Assembly (NCBI GenBank): GCA_017621515.1
Contig: JAGASY010000034.1
Location: forward strand, 42,443-106,442
DNA from: Bacteroidaceae bacterium
GTDB taxonomy: Bacteria > Bacteroidota > Bacteroidia > Bacteroidales > Bacteroidaceae
Length of the DNA: 64,000 nt
Reading direction: 5' to 3'
Part shown: positions 49,441 to 58,466 of the stretch, one piece after another
Layout: each line of letters opens with the position of its first letter
Numbering within the stretch: position 1 is the first letter of the stretch
Made by a program: the position numbers and the translations under genes
The notes under the pieces: generated by a model
What the model saw: only the letters and a program-made list of their open reading frames with translations
The model's database searches: none
What the model was told of the DNA's origin: nothing

Positions 49441-50034
49441 TTATTGTATGACTCCTATCTGTTGCAACCAGTTTCTCACTCCGGAGGTACTACCTGTAGA
49501 GCCGTATCCTCTGAGATGGGAAGCTTTTGGAGTAAGAGCCACAATGCGGGCAAGCGTCTCGTCTCGGTAGGTAGAAGCATAGGTGCAAAACGGAATTACA
49601 ATCTTGCCTTCAAAATTGTAGCTTTCAGTAAATGTATTGATAATCATCGGTGTAGTGTGCCACCATACGGGACAACCAATAAAAAATATGTCGTACTCCT
49701 CAAAATTGTCAATCGCGGAAGCAATATCGGGACGAGCATCATTGTCAAGTTCTGCGCGAGCCACCTGCGTACACTCCGTGTAGTTGGTGGGATAAGGTGT
49801 TGCAGCCTCTATCCGGAACAAATCTGCTCCCGTCAGTTCAGCAATATTCTGTGCCATACGCTGTGTTGTGCCTCCCCAACTAAAATATGCGACAAGAATC
49901 TTGCTGTCGGTCGGTATTTCTGGAGCAGGTTCGTCACTACCGGGATATTCCGGTTCATCGTTGTCCTCTCCACAACTCATAAACACTGTGGCAGATAGAG
50001 CTACCAACAGAAGATACAAAAACTTCTTAATCAT
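49441..50034 (-). CDS. Flavodoxin-like surface lipoprotein
   Basis: A 197-residue flavodoxin domain with a lipobox (SATVFMSC) and an acidic stretch right after the Cys (GEDNDEPEYPGSDEP). In Bacteroidetes such acidic residues near the lipidated Cys act as a surface-export signal. The FMN loop is the GG variant VAYFSWGGTTQRMAQNIAEL, and IGCPVWWHTTPMIINTFTES matches the flavin-stacking region. It probably carries electrons or reduces quinones or nitro compounds outside the cytoplasm; that role is inferred. It is 5 bp downstream of the alpha/beta hydrolase gene. Confidence 0.88.
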   Translation of the reverse strand: MIKKFLYLLLVALSATVFMSCGEDNDEPEYPGSDEPAPEIPTDSKILVAYFSWGGTTQRMAQNIAELTGADLFRIEAATPYPTNYTECTQVARAELDNDARPDIASAIDNFEEYDIFFIGCPVWWHTTPMIINTFTESYNFEGKIVIPFCTYASTYRDETLARIVALTPKASHLRGYGSTGSTSGVRNWLQQIGVIQ

Positions 50035-50039
50035 AGCTT

Positions 50040-51182
50040 TTAGAGTTTATTGTTGAAGAATGATACCAGTTTGTTTTTAATCTGCTCTACATACTCAGGC
50101 ACGAAATAAGTGTTGATATGACGTGCACCCGGAACAATGAGAAGTTCCTTGTCTCTGGTTCCGCTTGCCTTACTGATGCACTGTTCGCTCATATAGAAAG
50201 TGTCAGCATTTCCGCCAACAATCATCAGAAGGGGTACGGAGATTAGTTCCATGTTTGCCGCAGCGTCCCATCCCATCACGTCAACAAGGCTGCTTTTAGT
50301 ATAACGGAACGTAGAATTGGGATGAGCATAATTCACCATGTAATAATCGTAGCCGTCACGGTAAAGGTCAAACGGAAGTTCGGCAGCCTTTTCCGATGTC
50401 ATGCCACTCATATCGCCCACGTATTCCGGTTCACCGGTCTCTGCTTGACGTTGGCGTGCGGCACAGGCATCCGCCAAACGCTCCTGCACACTGTTTATCT
50501 GTGAATCAAGGAAACCATTGCGACGTACCAAACCGGAGTTAAACATGCTCAGTGTGGCAACAGCCTTGAAACGTTTGTCGGTCTGAGCAGCACCAATGGT
50601 ATAACCGCCACCGCCACAGATGCCAAGCACACCCATACGATTACGGTCCATGCCGGGATACTGTACCAAGATGTCGGCAGCACGGTGTATGTCCTCTATG
50701 CGGTTGGCAGGAATATCTGTCTGCCGAGGCATACCTTCGCTTGCCCCCTGATAGGCTGCATCAAAAGCAAGAGTGATATATCCTGCCTCAGCAAGCAGTT
50801 GGCTGTAAAGCCCTGATACCTGTTCCTTTACACCTCCATTGGGATGTGCCACAACAATGGCAGCATACGATTTTGTCGGGTCATAATTTGCCGGAGTATA
50901 TACGTTGGCACGAATCTTCAAGCCTTTCAAGTCATACTCAATGGGATTGATGTTTACTTTGCCTGGAATGTTCTCAACTATGGCATTGTCGTAAACCAGT
51001 CCATAGGGATTGGATTTCACTGTCAGTACGTCTTCTACTGAAACTTCTTTAAATACTGTATTCATCTTTTCGTTTTTATCTTGAACTTTAATGAGTGGAA
51101 GCATAGCATCACCTGTTGTTTGTGCCTGTATGGCAATTGACATCAAAAGCATTACCATGCAAATGCCTACTGATTGTTTCAT
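50040..51182 (-). CDS. Exported alpha/beta hydrolase (dienelactone hydrolase-like)
   Basis: A 380-residue exported hydrolase; the signal peptide ends near residue 20 (MSIAIQAQ). After a lead region, the core is an alpha/beta hydrolase with a nucleophile elbow GICGGGGYT, giving Cys rather than Ser (near residue 193), as in dienelactone hydrolases. Asp in [10 protein letters not shown] (near 322) and His in [10 protein letters not shown] (near 352) complete the triad. YcjY-type homologues are often annotated in the same clusters. A role in ester or lactone cleavage is expected, substrate unknown. It sits between two flavodoxin genes with gaps of 11 and 5 bp, so it is in the same operon. Confidence 0.87.
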   Translation of the reverse strand: MKQSVGICMVMLLMSIAIQAQTTGDAMLPLIKVQDKNEKMNTVFKEVSVEDVLTVKSNPYGLVYDNAIVENIPGKVNINPIEYDLKGLKIRANVYTPANYDPTKSYAAIVVAHPNGGVKEQVSGLYSQLLAEAGYITLAFDAAYQGASEGMPRQTDIPANRIEDIHRAADILVQYPGMDRNRMGVLGICGGGGYTIGAAQTDKRFKAVATLSMFNSGLVRRNGFLDSQINSVQERLADACAARQRQAETGEPEYVGDMSGMTSEKAAELPFDLYRDGYDYYMVNYAHPNSTFRYTKSSLVDVMGWDAAANMELISVPLLMIVGGNADTFYMSEQCISKASGTRDKELLIVPGARHINTYFVPEYVEQIKNKLVSFFNNKL

Positions 51183-51193
51183 ATCATACTTTT

Positions 51194-52075
51194 CTATATT
51201 ACGAAAACTTTCTGGTTTGACACTTTATCCCCAATCTTTATACTTACAATGTAAAGACCTTTGGACAACGGAACGGAGCACTCTCTAATTATAGATGAAG
51301 AATAGGCAATATTGCCAGCCATATCATATACACTCATGTTGCCCACTTTGGGGGTCAATACAGTTATGCCTCCCTTCTGATTGCGTATGGAGAAAAGACC
51401 ATCGTCACTGGAGGCATCCCCAATGATTCCCGTCGTTTCTTTCGGCGACCATAACTTCATTCTTTCAAGCCATCCCTCCACTTGTGAAGCACGGTTGGGA
51501 ACGTCAATACCGGCATCGTCATTCTGCGGCTCCCGGATATTGTCAGGGTCGATGTCTTCCGGCAACTGGGCAGGGACATGGATGGAATTAGGGGTACACT
51601 TGAAAAGTTTCTGCATCCCTTCGTTAAGATAAGTCGTCGAACCGTAAGTAATGAATGGCACTACCACCTTTCCGCTCAAATCATACGTGTCAAGAAAGGT
51701 GCAGACCACCATAGCCGGCTGATGCCACCATAGCGGGGAACCAACATAAATGGTATCATAGCCGGCAATATGTTCCTTCGACGGAAGATTTGCCACAGAC
51801 GGACGCAAGTCATTGTATGCCTCATTCTGAATCAGCTGGCTGTCATCGTAAGGATTGGCAGCATAAGGTCTTGAAGGTTCAATTTCATAAATGTCGGCTC
51901 CAGTCAGTTCGGCAATGCGCGTGGCAACAGCCCGAGTGTTTCCCGTGGCAGAAAAATATGCCACCAGCGTTTTCGTGTTAGAAGACGGTGTAAAAACATC
52001 CGACTGAGCAAAAGAAGAAACAACAGGAAGAAGCATTCCCATTGTTCCGATTAATATACTTCTGATTTTTCTCAT
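51194..52075 (-). CDS. Exported flavodoxin with T9SS-like tail
   Basis: A 293-residue protein with a signal peptide ([20 protein letters not shown], cleavage near SFAQ) and an intact FMN loop ([20 protein letters not shown]). The stacking region [20 protein letters not shown] is typical of the flavodoxin branch seen throughout this operon. The C-terminal ~70 residues ([20 protein letters not shown] ... [10 protein letters not shown]) have the T9SS sorting look, so it is probably secreted across the outer membrane. First gene of the operon; the minus-strand -7 box CAAAATTA at 52104-52111 would give a leader of about 20 nt. The divergent AraC regulator probably controls it. Confidence 0.88.
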   Translation of the reverse strand: MRKIRSILIGTMGMLLPVVSSFAQSDVFTPSSNTKTLVAYFSATGNTRAVATRIAELTGADIYEIEPSRPYAANPYDDSQLIQNEAYNDLRPSVANLPSKEHIAGYDTIYVGSPLWWHQPAMVVCTFLDTYDLSGKVVVPFITYGSTTYLNEGMQKLFKCTPNSIHVPAQLPEDIDPDNIREPQNDDAGIDVPNRASQVEGWLERMKLWSPKETTGIIGDASSDDGLFSIRNQKGGITVLTPKVGNMSVYDMAGNIAYSSSIIRECSVPLSKGLYIVSIKIGDKVSNQKVFVI

Positions 52076-52103
52076 TGTGATTGTTTTTTTGAGTTTACGG
52101 ATG

Positions 52104-52111
52104 CAAAATTA
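52104..52111 (-). promoter_or_regulatory. -7 promoter box of the flavodoxin operon
   Basis: TAATTTTG on the minus strand fits TAnnTTTG. No clear -33 TTTG lies at the usual distance, which would suit an activator-dependent promoter such as one driven by the divergent AraC protein. Confidence 0.5.
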
Positions 52112-52247
52112 CGGCATCCGCAATAAAAACAGATTAGACGGATTACTGATGTGATAACCGAAATTACAGAAGTTATTCCGCTGTTTACCAACGCATAGCA
52201 CATATTACCGAATAACTAACCAATATTCCGGATATCCCTCCACACTG

Positions 52248-52278
52248 TTGCCGATGTGGATATAAGTCAATATCTTTG
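52248..52278 (+). promoter_or_regulatory. Promoter of the AraC regulator gene
   Basis: TATCTTTG (52271-52278) is the -7 box and TTG (52248-52250) the -33 element, with a 20-nt spacer. The upstream TTG codon at 52276 falls inside the box, so the true start must be ATG at 52300. Confidence 0.75.
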
Positions 52279-52299
52279 CAGAGAATAAATATATGGGAT

Positions 52300-53199
52300 A
52301 TGAGCACTACTATCAAACTTGACACAATAGAAAAATATAACCGGCTGTTAGGAACTGAAACTCTACATCCGCTTGTCGGAGTAACAGACTTGTCAAAACT
52401 GACAAGCATCAAACACTGCCGGAAAGAATTCGGGTTCTATTGTATATATTATAAGGAATTGGAATGCGGCACAATCCAATACGGGCGCAGCAAGTACGAC
52501 TATCAGGAAGGTACATTGCTCTTCATATCGCCCGGACAGATAGCAGGAACAGACGATGGCGGGGAGACACTCAATCCCAAAGGCCTTGCGTTGATGTTCC
52601 ACCCCGACCTACTCTACGGAACCCCTCTTGCCCGCAGAATTAAAGACTATACCTTCTTCTCATACGACTCCAATGAGGCTCTGCACATGTCTGAACGTGA
52701 GAAAAGGATTATATTGAACTGTTTCCACGACATTTCCGAAGAACTTGAACATGCCATCGACAAACACACAAAGCAGATTGTCGCTTCAAGCATTGAAACG
52801 CTGTTGAACTATTGGACCCGTTTTTACGAGCGTCAGTTCATCACACGTGAGATACCGAACAAAAGTGTCCTCAGTCGTTTCGAGAATCTTATCCGCGAAT
52901 GGTTTGAATCGGGAAAAGCCAAGAACTATGGTCTGCCCACTGTTCAAATGTGCGCAAACGAAATATGTCTGTCACCCAATTACTTCGGTGACCTGATAAA
53001 GAAAGAACTCGGCAAAACAGCGCAAGAATATATACAGCTGTATGTAGTAGGGAAAGCCAAGGAACTCATTGCCGAAAACGAAATGAATGTGAGTGAAATA
53101 GCGTATGAGCTTGGCTTCAAATATCCACACCATCTGACAAGAATATTCAAGAAGGTTACAGGACTGACACCCAATGAATTCCGGTCAAAAGCAGGATAA
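52300..53199 (+). CDS. AraC-family transcriptional regulator
   Basis: A 299-residue regulator starting MSTTIKLDTIEKYNRLLGTE; a start at the TTG at 52276 would lie within the promoter. The N-terminal region (TLHPLVGVTDLSKL ... GTLLFISPGQIAGTDDGG) is a cupin-like effector domain of the type found with flavodoxin and oxidoreductase clusters in Bacteroidetes. The C-terminal domain has both helix-turn-helix motifs; EIAYELGFKYPHHLTRIFKK is the signature. It is divergent from the flavodoxin operon and probably controls it. A 12-bp stem hairpin (53268-53309, ACAGTTGTCTTG and complement) about 70 bp past its stop may end the transcript. Confidence 0.9.
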   Translation: MSTTIKLDTIEKYNRLLGTETLHPLVGVTDLSKLTSIKHCRKEFGFYCIYYKELECGTIQYGRSKYDYQEGTLLFISPGQIAGTDDGGETLNPKGLALMFHPDLLYGTPLARRIKDYTFFSYDSNEALHMSEREKRIILNCFHDISEELEHAIDKHTKQIVASSIETLLNYWTRFYERQFITREIPNKSVLSRFENLIREWFESGKAKNYGLPTVQMCANEICLSPNYFGDLIKKELGKTAQEYIQLYVVGKAKELIAENEMNVSEIAYELGFKYPHHLTRIFKKVTGLTPNEFRSKAG

Positions 53200-53412
53200 T
53201 ATAGAGCAAATCAAGCAACTGTTTTTTTTATTTTTTCTTACTATTACAGGTGCATATTTGAAGTTTATACAGTTGTCTTGGCAACTTTTCAAAGAGCAAG
53301 ACAACTGTAACTTTTACCCTAAATCAGCAACTACAAAGGAACAGGAGCAACAGGAGAACTGACGATGAAGGTATTTGTGAATATGCCCAATTAAAAACGA
53401 CTCATAAATGCT

Positions 53413-54220
53413 CCCATAAAAAAATTTTTGACATCGTTTTTTGGGAGGGTGTTCAGTTTTGACAAAATGATAAAGATTTAGTCTTTTTCATTCACCAATT
53501 CACTTATTTGTCGCCAAAACACTTTCTTTTTGATTTCGCCAAATGTTAAAATTCCAAGCCCTCTGGAACGCTTCAAAATGAAGCGCACTGAACTTTTTGC
53601 GGAGGATGGGGATTCTACGCGCATTTTCTGAAGCCTCCGCGAATTGTGAAATAGTGTTTCGTTTTGGAACAGTTCTTTTACATTTATTTATTCCCGGCGA
53701 AGAGTTTTTTGAAAAAAACTACTAAGTGTTCAAAATTACAGCGCACTGTCGTCATATTTTCAGCGCACTGTAATTTTATTTGCAGTGCGCTACAATTTTA
53801 TTTTCTGTGCGCTGAAAATTTGACAACAGCGCGCTGAAAATAAAAAAGCACTGGGAAGCCGAAAAAAAAAGCAGTTTGCATCGGTTGAAATGTTAATAAG
53901 TGTATAATTCGCTACTTTGGAAAAGTGTCTAAACAAAAACCTAAAAGTGAGTGGATTTGAGGTGGCAATTAAAAGTTGGAGTGGCAAGTTTAGATATAAC
54001 ATATTAATAATCAACAAATTACCAAAATACTCAAAAATATCGAAAAATTGCGTCCGGCACGTTTTTTTGAATGTTTTGGAGAATTTTATATCGTATTGAT
54101 TATCAACATATTATCTTCATACTAAAAATTTTACTTTTTTGTCCTCGACAAAAAATCGCTTCAAGTGTTAAATTTTTATTTTGGGCGAAAATATCATTTT
54201 GTCATTTCAAAAAGTGAGAT
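53413..54220 (+). repeat. ~800-bp dispersed repeat, copy E (subtype 1)
   Basis: Opens CCCATAAAAAAATTTTTGAC and ends near CATTTTGTCATTTCAAAAAG. Five units, CAGCGCACTG, CAGCGCACTG, CAGTGCGCTA, CTGTGCGCTG and CAGCGCGCTG, start 22 nt apart. Their 8-base cores begin at 53740, 53762, 53784, 53806 and 53828. The third and fourth are inverted relative to the first and second, so an RNA could fold into a nested hairpin. Its right flank shares GCATGTTTCTTGC with copy A. It lies between convergent genes (AraC and the GH5-GH43 gene) and is followed by a terminator. No gene is seen in 53200-54365. Confidence 0.93.
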
Positions 54221-54254
54221 TTCTGCATGTTTCTTGCAGTTTTTAAGAAGCTGC

Positions 54255-54290
54255 AAAAAAATATCCTGAGCAACAAAAAATTGCTCAGGA
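54255..54290 (-). terminator. Terminator of the GH5-GH43 gene
   Basis: On the minus strand TCCTGAGCAA (54281-54290), a short loop and TTGCTCAGGA (54264-54273) are followed by TATTTTTTT, about 75 bp after the enzyme's stop codon. Confidence 0.88.
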
Positions 54291-54365
54291 CATTTTCGGT
54301 TTAGTTCCGCAAAGAAAGCGTTTTTACCGATTTACAAATAAGGTAATGCAATAAAAAGGTTACTT

Positions 54366-57300
54366 TCACTTACAATACAGTTTAAATACATCTGTCGTAC
54401 CATCGCTGTGTGTCCGTCGCACAATGTTCGTGCCTCGCTGCTTTGAAGAATGTGCACGTCCATCGAGAGTGAAATATTCTATCTTGACAACATCGGTCTC
54501 GCCCACCGTGTCCATCTCTACACCGTTTATACCAACCGGAGTCACACCGTCGTTGCTAAGGTAAATTTCAGAGATATAGATGGCCTGTGTACCGTTAGTC
54601 CAGAATCCTGCCATGTAGATGTGTGACGGATCGATAGGTTCACCCTTGCTGTTGGTCATTGCATGTATGTCGATAACAGCCTCCTTTGCAGTACCCATCT
54701 CGTGAATATAGCAGTCGCTCCAATAGTTGTTCGAGTCGAACACACGGAACGAAGGGGTACAACTTGCACCGCGACGGAACTTGATGACGATATACTTGTA
54801 GTCGGAAATGTCAAGACCCGTGGTATATTGCCATCCGCCGAAGCCATACAGACTGGTCTTCAATGCACCGGTTTTCTCTGTGAATGTGCCGTTACCATAA
54901 ATAGATGGGTTCACAGCATCCTGAGTCAGCGGGAATGTCGAAACCTTCACAGTGAAGCTGACACTCTGACTGTTGCCAAACATGTCGGTGTAAGTGGCGG
55001 TGATACCTGTCTCACCCTCGATTTTCGAAATGATTCGTCCACCTGTTATTGTAACAATGTTCGAGTTCTCGATGTTGTATGTGCAGCTTGACGCGATATT
55101 TTGTCGGAGTCCCGATTTCGATATACTGATGATTTCCAAGGCTGCGGCCGAACCCGTGGTGATATTAATGACATCCTTCTCCATGCTCAGGCTTTCCATC
55201 GTCAAATCATCCTCCGTGTATGTCTTCAATACACCCGGAGCATAGAACAATTCTTCCGAGTACTCAGGTTCAGTAGAGAACCAGTCAATGTCAATATATC
55301 CTCCGAGCTGTTTGGTAGCATAGTTGAACAGATAGAAACGCTGTCCGACAAATATTTTCAATGTATAGCGCATATTCATCTCGATACCAAACGAGGTGTA
55401 AGTCTCATTGTCATAGCTGTAATAGTATCTTGCCTTATTCGTTCCGTAGTTTACAACCGCACGGAGGAAAATGGTGTCGGCAGTTACCTCATCGCCCAAA
55501 ATTTGCTTCGCAGCCACAACATCCGCACCTTCTGTATATGCGCTCTGCATACTGACAAGCATTCTCTTGCCGTCTTTCACCGTCACTCCTATGAAAGAAT
55601 ACGGGTCTTGGAACACTGCTATTCCTGCCACATCGCCTTCCTGCATGTGAGCCGTGGCCATCTTGATAGTACCGTATGAGTCGATATAGTTGGCAGAGGC
55701 TGTACCCTCGCAGTTGTATCCGAATATTCGTTGTGTAAGCGAGTTGCGTGCACGGTCAAGACTGTCAGTCACATTCACCGTATGAAGACGGAGTTGTCCG
55801 GGGCTCTCCATGAGTGACCATGCCGAGTTGTCTGGATTGTGGTTCCACTGCCACTGCATTCCGAGCTGAGGTTCGGTAAAAGTATCATTTGTCGGCAAAT
55901 AAGTACGCTCATAGCTCCGACCGACATTAGGCTTTGCATGAGCCTTGCCGCCTTTGGTCACATCAATGCCATTGTTGCCAATTACAGGCCAGCCGTCAAC
56001 CCACTTCACCGGCTCCAGATAAGGAATGCGCCCTATTGCACCGGCATCCTTGAACAGCACTGTCCACCATTCACCCATCTGTGTCTCAACAAGTGCGCCT
56101 TGGTGTATATGCTGGTTCGCAAACACTCTGCCAACATGCTCCTCGTATGGTCCGAGCGGATTCTTTGATCTGAAAATAGTCTGTGAACCCTCTGTTCCAC
56201 CGTATGTGGCATATATATAATAGTAATCACCGATGTGATAGAGGTGGCTGCCTTCGAGTCCGTTACCAAGCGACAGGACTCTTGTGCTTTCTATGCGCTT
56301 GAAGTTCCTATCAAGCTTGTTCATATAAATATCGCCGATACCACATGCCACATAAACAAATCCGTCACCATTCTCACCGTCATCGAACAACCATCCGGAG
56401 TCATAATAATGATCCGTCATTTTCGTCATCTCCCATGTGCCTTCAGGGTCTTCAGTCGTAAGCATGATGTTTATGGTCTCATCAACCCCCGATTTGCCGT
56501 AAGCAATAAAATAGAGATAGAACTTGCCTTTAGAATAATTGAGACTTGCCGCCCATTGTCCCTGAGAATAATGATTGCTTGTCGTGAGATTATAAGCCGG
56601 ATTGTCCGCAATCTGAAGAAGCGGGTTGGAGCAATATTCCCAGTTGACAAGGTCTTTCGACTTCAAGATTGTCGCCCCCGGGAAATGGTGCATGGTTGTT
56701 GTCACCATATAATAAGTGTCATCCACTCTGATGACATCTGGGTCAGGGAAGTCCGCATTCACGATAGGATTGACAAATGTGTTATTACCCAAGTCGGCTG
56801 TCCACTGGCGAGTGTATGCCTTGTGCGCATAATTCACTTTGGCATAGTCGGCATACCAATCGAAACAAGCCTTTGCACAGCATTCCGGATTGGCATCGAA
56901 AGCTGGGGTTACAGTGCCGTCGGCAAGATATTTGTCGATGTCAATATAGTCGGCAGTACCCGTGAGCGTCATACTAATGTTACCGAAATGGTCAAGCAAA
57001 GCCTTGTAGGCAGATCCCCACTTCGATGTAGAGGCAGTGGCCCATGTGCCATAGTTAGCTGGCACCCATTCTCCAAACTCGTTATACTTGCCCTCGCCTT
57101 CTTTCTCAGGACTCCAGTCAACCTCCGATATAAGTATAGGATTGGTCTTCACCACCGGAACCTGCTTCTCGAAGTTCTTTATATATTGGGCAGAATTGTA
57201 GTTGTCATCACTTCCGCCATACCATCCCGGATAGTTGTGCACAGCATAACCTATGTTGTAACCTTCAATAGGACGTGAGGCATAACTGCTATAGTTCGAC

Positions 57301-58037
57301 TGGTAACCCGTTCCGGGCACCCAAATGACACCTGTGAAGCCATTGGCACGAATCTTGTCAACGATAGGCTGGAAATAATCGTGCAGGGCACTTGGTGTAT
57401 CCTTACCGTCGGCATCGACAAGCGAAACAGGCTCGTTGGCAAGTTCTATAGAAACCTGACCGGAATATTTCAGTATGGAATCATTCTGTGTAACGATGTC
57501 CCACACCGTCATGAGATAATCCTGATAATAATCGCCTACCTGCAATTTGCCGGGACAAACACCTGGAGGACGAACAACAACATATAAACCATGTTTGAGT
57601 CCCTGTTGGATGATGCGCCAGTAGAGCGTCCTCATGTATGTTCTCAGACGCGTCTCGCTGAAGCGTGAAATATCTGCCTCACCCGATTCCTTTCCATCGG
57701 AAGTTTTGTTAGGGTCATTCGTCCAACATGGGTCAAGATGCAGACGGAAAATGTTGCAATAGGCACCCTGACTGTTGTCTGTGATGGCTGTGAACAGTTT
57801 GTTGAAATAATTCACACAACTCGAAATGTTGGCATTGCTGCAACTGTTGCCCCATCTTCCGTCATTGAAATAAGGACTCGGTGTGTCCATCACTCCGTGC
57901 AGTACAACAGTGTTACCGTGCTGGTCTTTCAAGTTGTTCCCATCGACATGCAACGGTGGCAGCGTTGACTGGGCAATCATGCTGGTTGACATGGCGAGCA
58001 TGACAGCAACAAGCGTAACGATTGATTTGATTTTCAT
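54366..58037 (-). CDS. GH5-GH43 fusion glycoside hydrolase, exported
   Basis: A 1223-residue secreted enzyme; ATG at 58037 gives a good signal peptide (MKIKSIVTLVAVMLAMSTSM), while the open frame upstream to 58349 has none. Residues ~25-410 are a GH5-like barrel with general acid in IELANEPVSL and nucleophile in ILISEVDWSP. From about 430 a GH43 beta-propeller follows: NADFPDPDVIRVDDTYYMVT (base Asp), CGIGDIYM (middle Asp) and LEGSHLYHIGDYYYI (acid Glu). A GH43 C-terminal beta-sandwich (DTFTEPQLGMQWQW), an Ig-like domain, a carbohydrate-binding-like domain and a T9SS-like end come after. The combination suits xylan or arabinoxylan breakdown. The linked hybrid two-component gene probably controls it. 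Confidence 0.9.
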   Translation of the reverse strand: MKIKSIVTLVAVMLAMSTSMIAQSTLPPLHVDGNNLKDQHGNTVVLHGVMDTPSPYFNDGRWGNSCSNANISSCVNYFNKLFTAITDNSQGAYCNIFRLHLDPCWTNDPNKTSDGKESGEADISRFSETRLRTYMRTLYWRIIQQGLKHGLYVVVRPPGVCPGKLQVGDYYQDYLMTVWDIVTQNDSILKYSGQVSIELANEPVSLVDADGKDTPSALHDYFQPIVDKIRANGFTGVIWVPGTGYQSNYSSYASRPIEGYNIGYAVHNYPGWYGGSDDNYNSAQYIKNFEKQVPVVKTNPILISEVDWSPEKEGEGKYNEFGEWVPANYGTWATASTSKWGSAYKALLDHFGNISMTLTGTADYIDIDKYLADGTVTPAFDANPECCAKACFDWYADYAKVNYAHKAYTRQWTADLGNNTFVNPIVNADFPDPDVIRVDDTYYMVTTTMHHFPGATILKSKDLVNWEYCSNPLLQIADNPAYNLTTSNHYSQGQWAASLNYSKGKFYLYFIAYGKSGVDETINIMLTTEDPEGTWEMTKMTDHYYDSGWLFDDGENGDGFVYVACGIGDIYMNKLDRNFKRIESTRVLSLGNGLEGSHLYHIGDYYYIYATYGGTEGSQTIFRSKNPLGPYEEHVGRVFANQHIHQGALVETQMGEWWTVLFKDAGAIGRIPYLEPVKWVDGWPVIGNNGIDVTKGGKAHAKPNVGRSYERTYLPTNDTFTEPQLGMQWQWNHNPDNSAWSLMESPGQLRLHTVNVTDSLDRARNSLTQRIFGYNCEGTASANYIDSYGTIKMATAHMQEGDVAGIAVFQDPYSFIGVTVKDGKRMLVSMQSAYTEGADVVAAKQILGDEVTADTIFLRAVVNYGTNKARYYYSYDNETYTSFGIEMNMRYTLKIFVGQRFYLFNYATKQLGGYIDIDWFSTEPEYSEELFYAPGVLKTYTEDDLTMESLSMEKDVINITTGSAAALEIISISKSGLRQNIASSCTYNIENSNIVTITGGRIISKIEGETGITATYTDMFGNSQSVSFTVKVSTFPLTQDAVNPSIYGNGTFTEKTGALKTSLYGFGGWQYTTGLDISDYKYIVIKFRRGASCTPSFRVFDSNNYWSDCYIHEMGTAKEAVIDIHAMTNSKGEPIDPSHIYMAGFWTNGTQAIYISEIYLSNDGVTPVGINGVEMDTVGETDVVKIEYFTLDGRAHSSKQRGTNIVRRTHSDGTTDVFKLYCK

Positions 58038-58326
58038 AATATGTTTTGTTTTTTTTGATTTATTGCGTTGCAAAGTAAACATATTACCAAGAAAACCATT
58101 AGCAAACATGTAATCAAACCTATCATTTTTGTAACATGGACGATACCAAAAGTTAAAAACAAAGGGGTTTGCACTCTCGCTCCACATGGAAGAGACTGAA
58201 CCGATCACCGTTTCAGACATACGACCACGAACAGCACATACAGCCATCACAGGACAAGACATGCCATCACAGGAAGAAAAAGAAAACACATAAGAATAAA
58301 TACACAATGATATGGGAAAATGGTTC

Positions 58327-58424
58327 ATTTCATAATATGAAATCTTCATTTCAAAGTCTGAAATATAAAATTCATGATTTGAATAATGTATTCTAAACTT
58401 TGAAATGAAGAATCAGCACGTGCT
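58327..58424. repeat. Palindrome array with 21-nt period upstream of the GH5-GH43 gene
   Basis: Four 17-bp imperfect palindromes of the form ATTTCA-n5-TGAAAT start at 58327, 58348, 58369 and 58390, an exact 21-nt period. The first is perfect (ATTTCATAATATGAAAT). A fifth palindrome, AGCACGTGCT (58415-58424), is centred in the same register. The second and fourth units also form a 15-bp inverted pair (58343-58357 / 58397-58411). The array lies between the end of the regulator gene and the enzyme gene and could be a binding site for the regulator's AraC domain or a terminator-like structure. Nothing else is seen in 58038-58466. Confidence 0.85.
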
Positions 58425-58466
58425 ATAAGATGTTTGGAGCGAGATATTTTATATGTCCCCTCACAT

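Noticed and set aside
52276..52299. Earlier TTG start for the AraC regulator
   Set aside because: The TTG is part of the -7 promoter box TATCTTTG; ATG at 52300 fits the family start better.
58038..58349. N-terminal extension of the GH5-GH43 frame
   Set aside because: The 104 extra residues contain no signal peptide and precede a perfect one at 58037; the stretch is an intergenic region.
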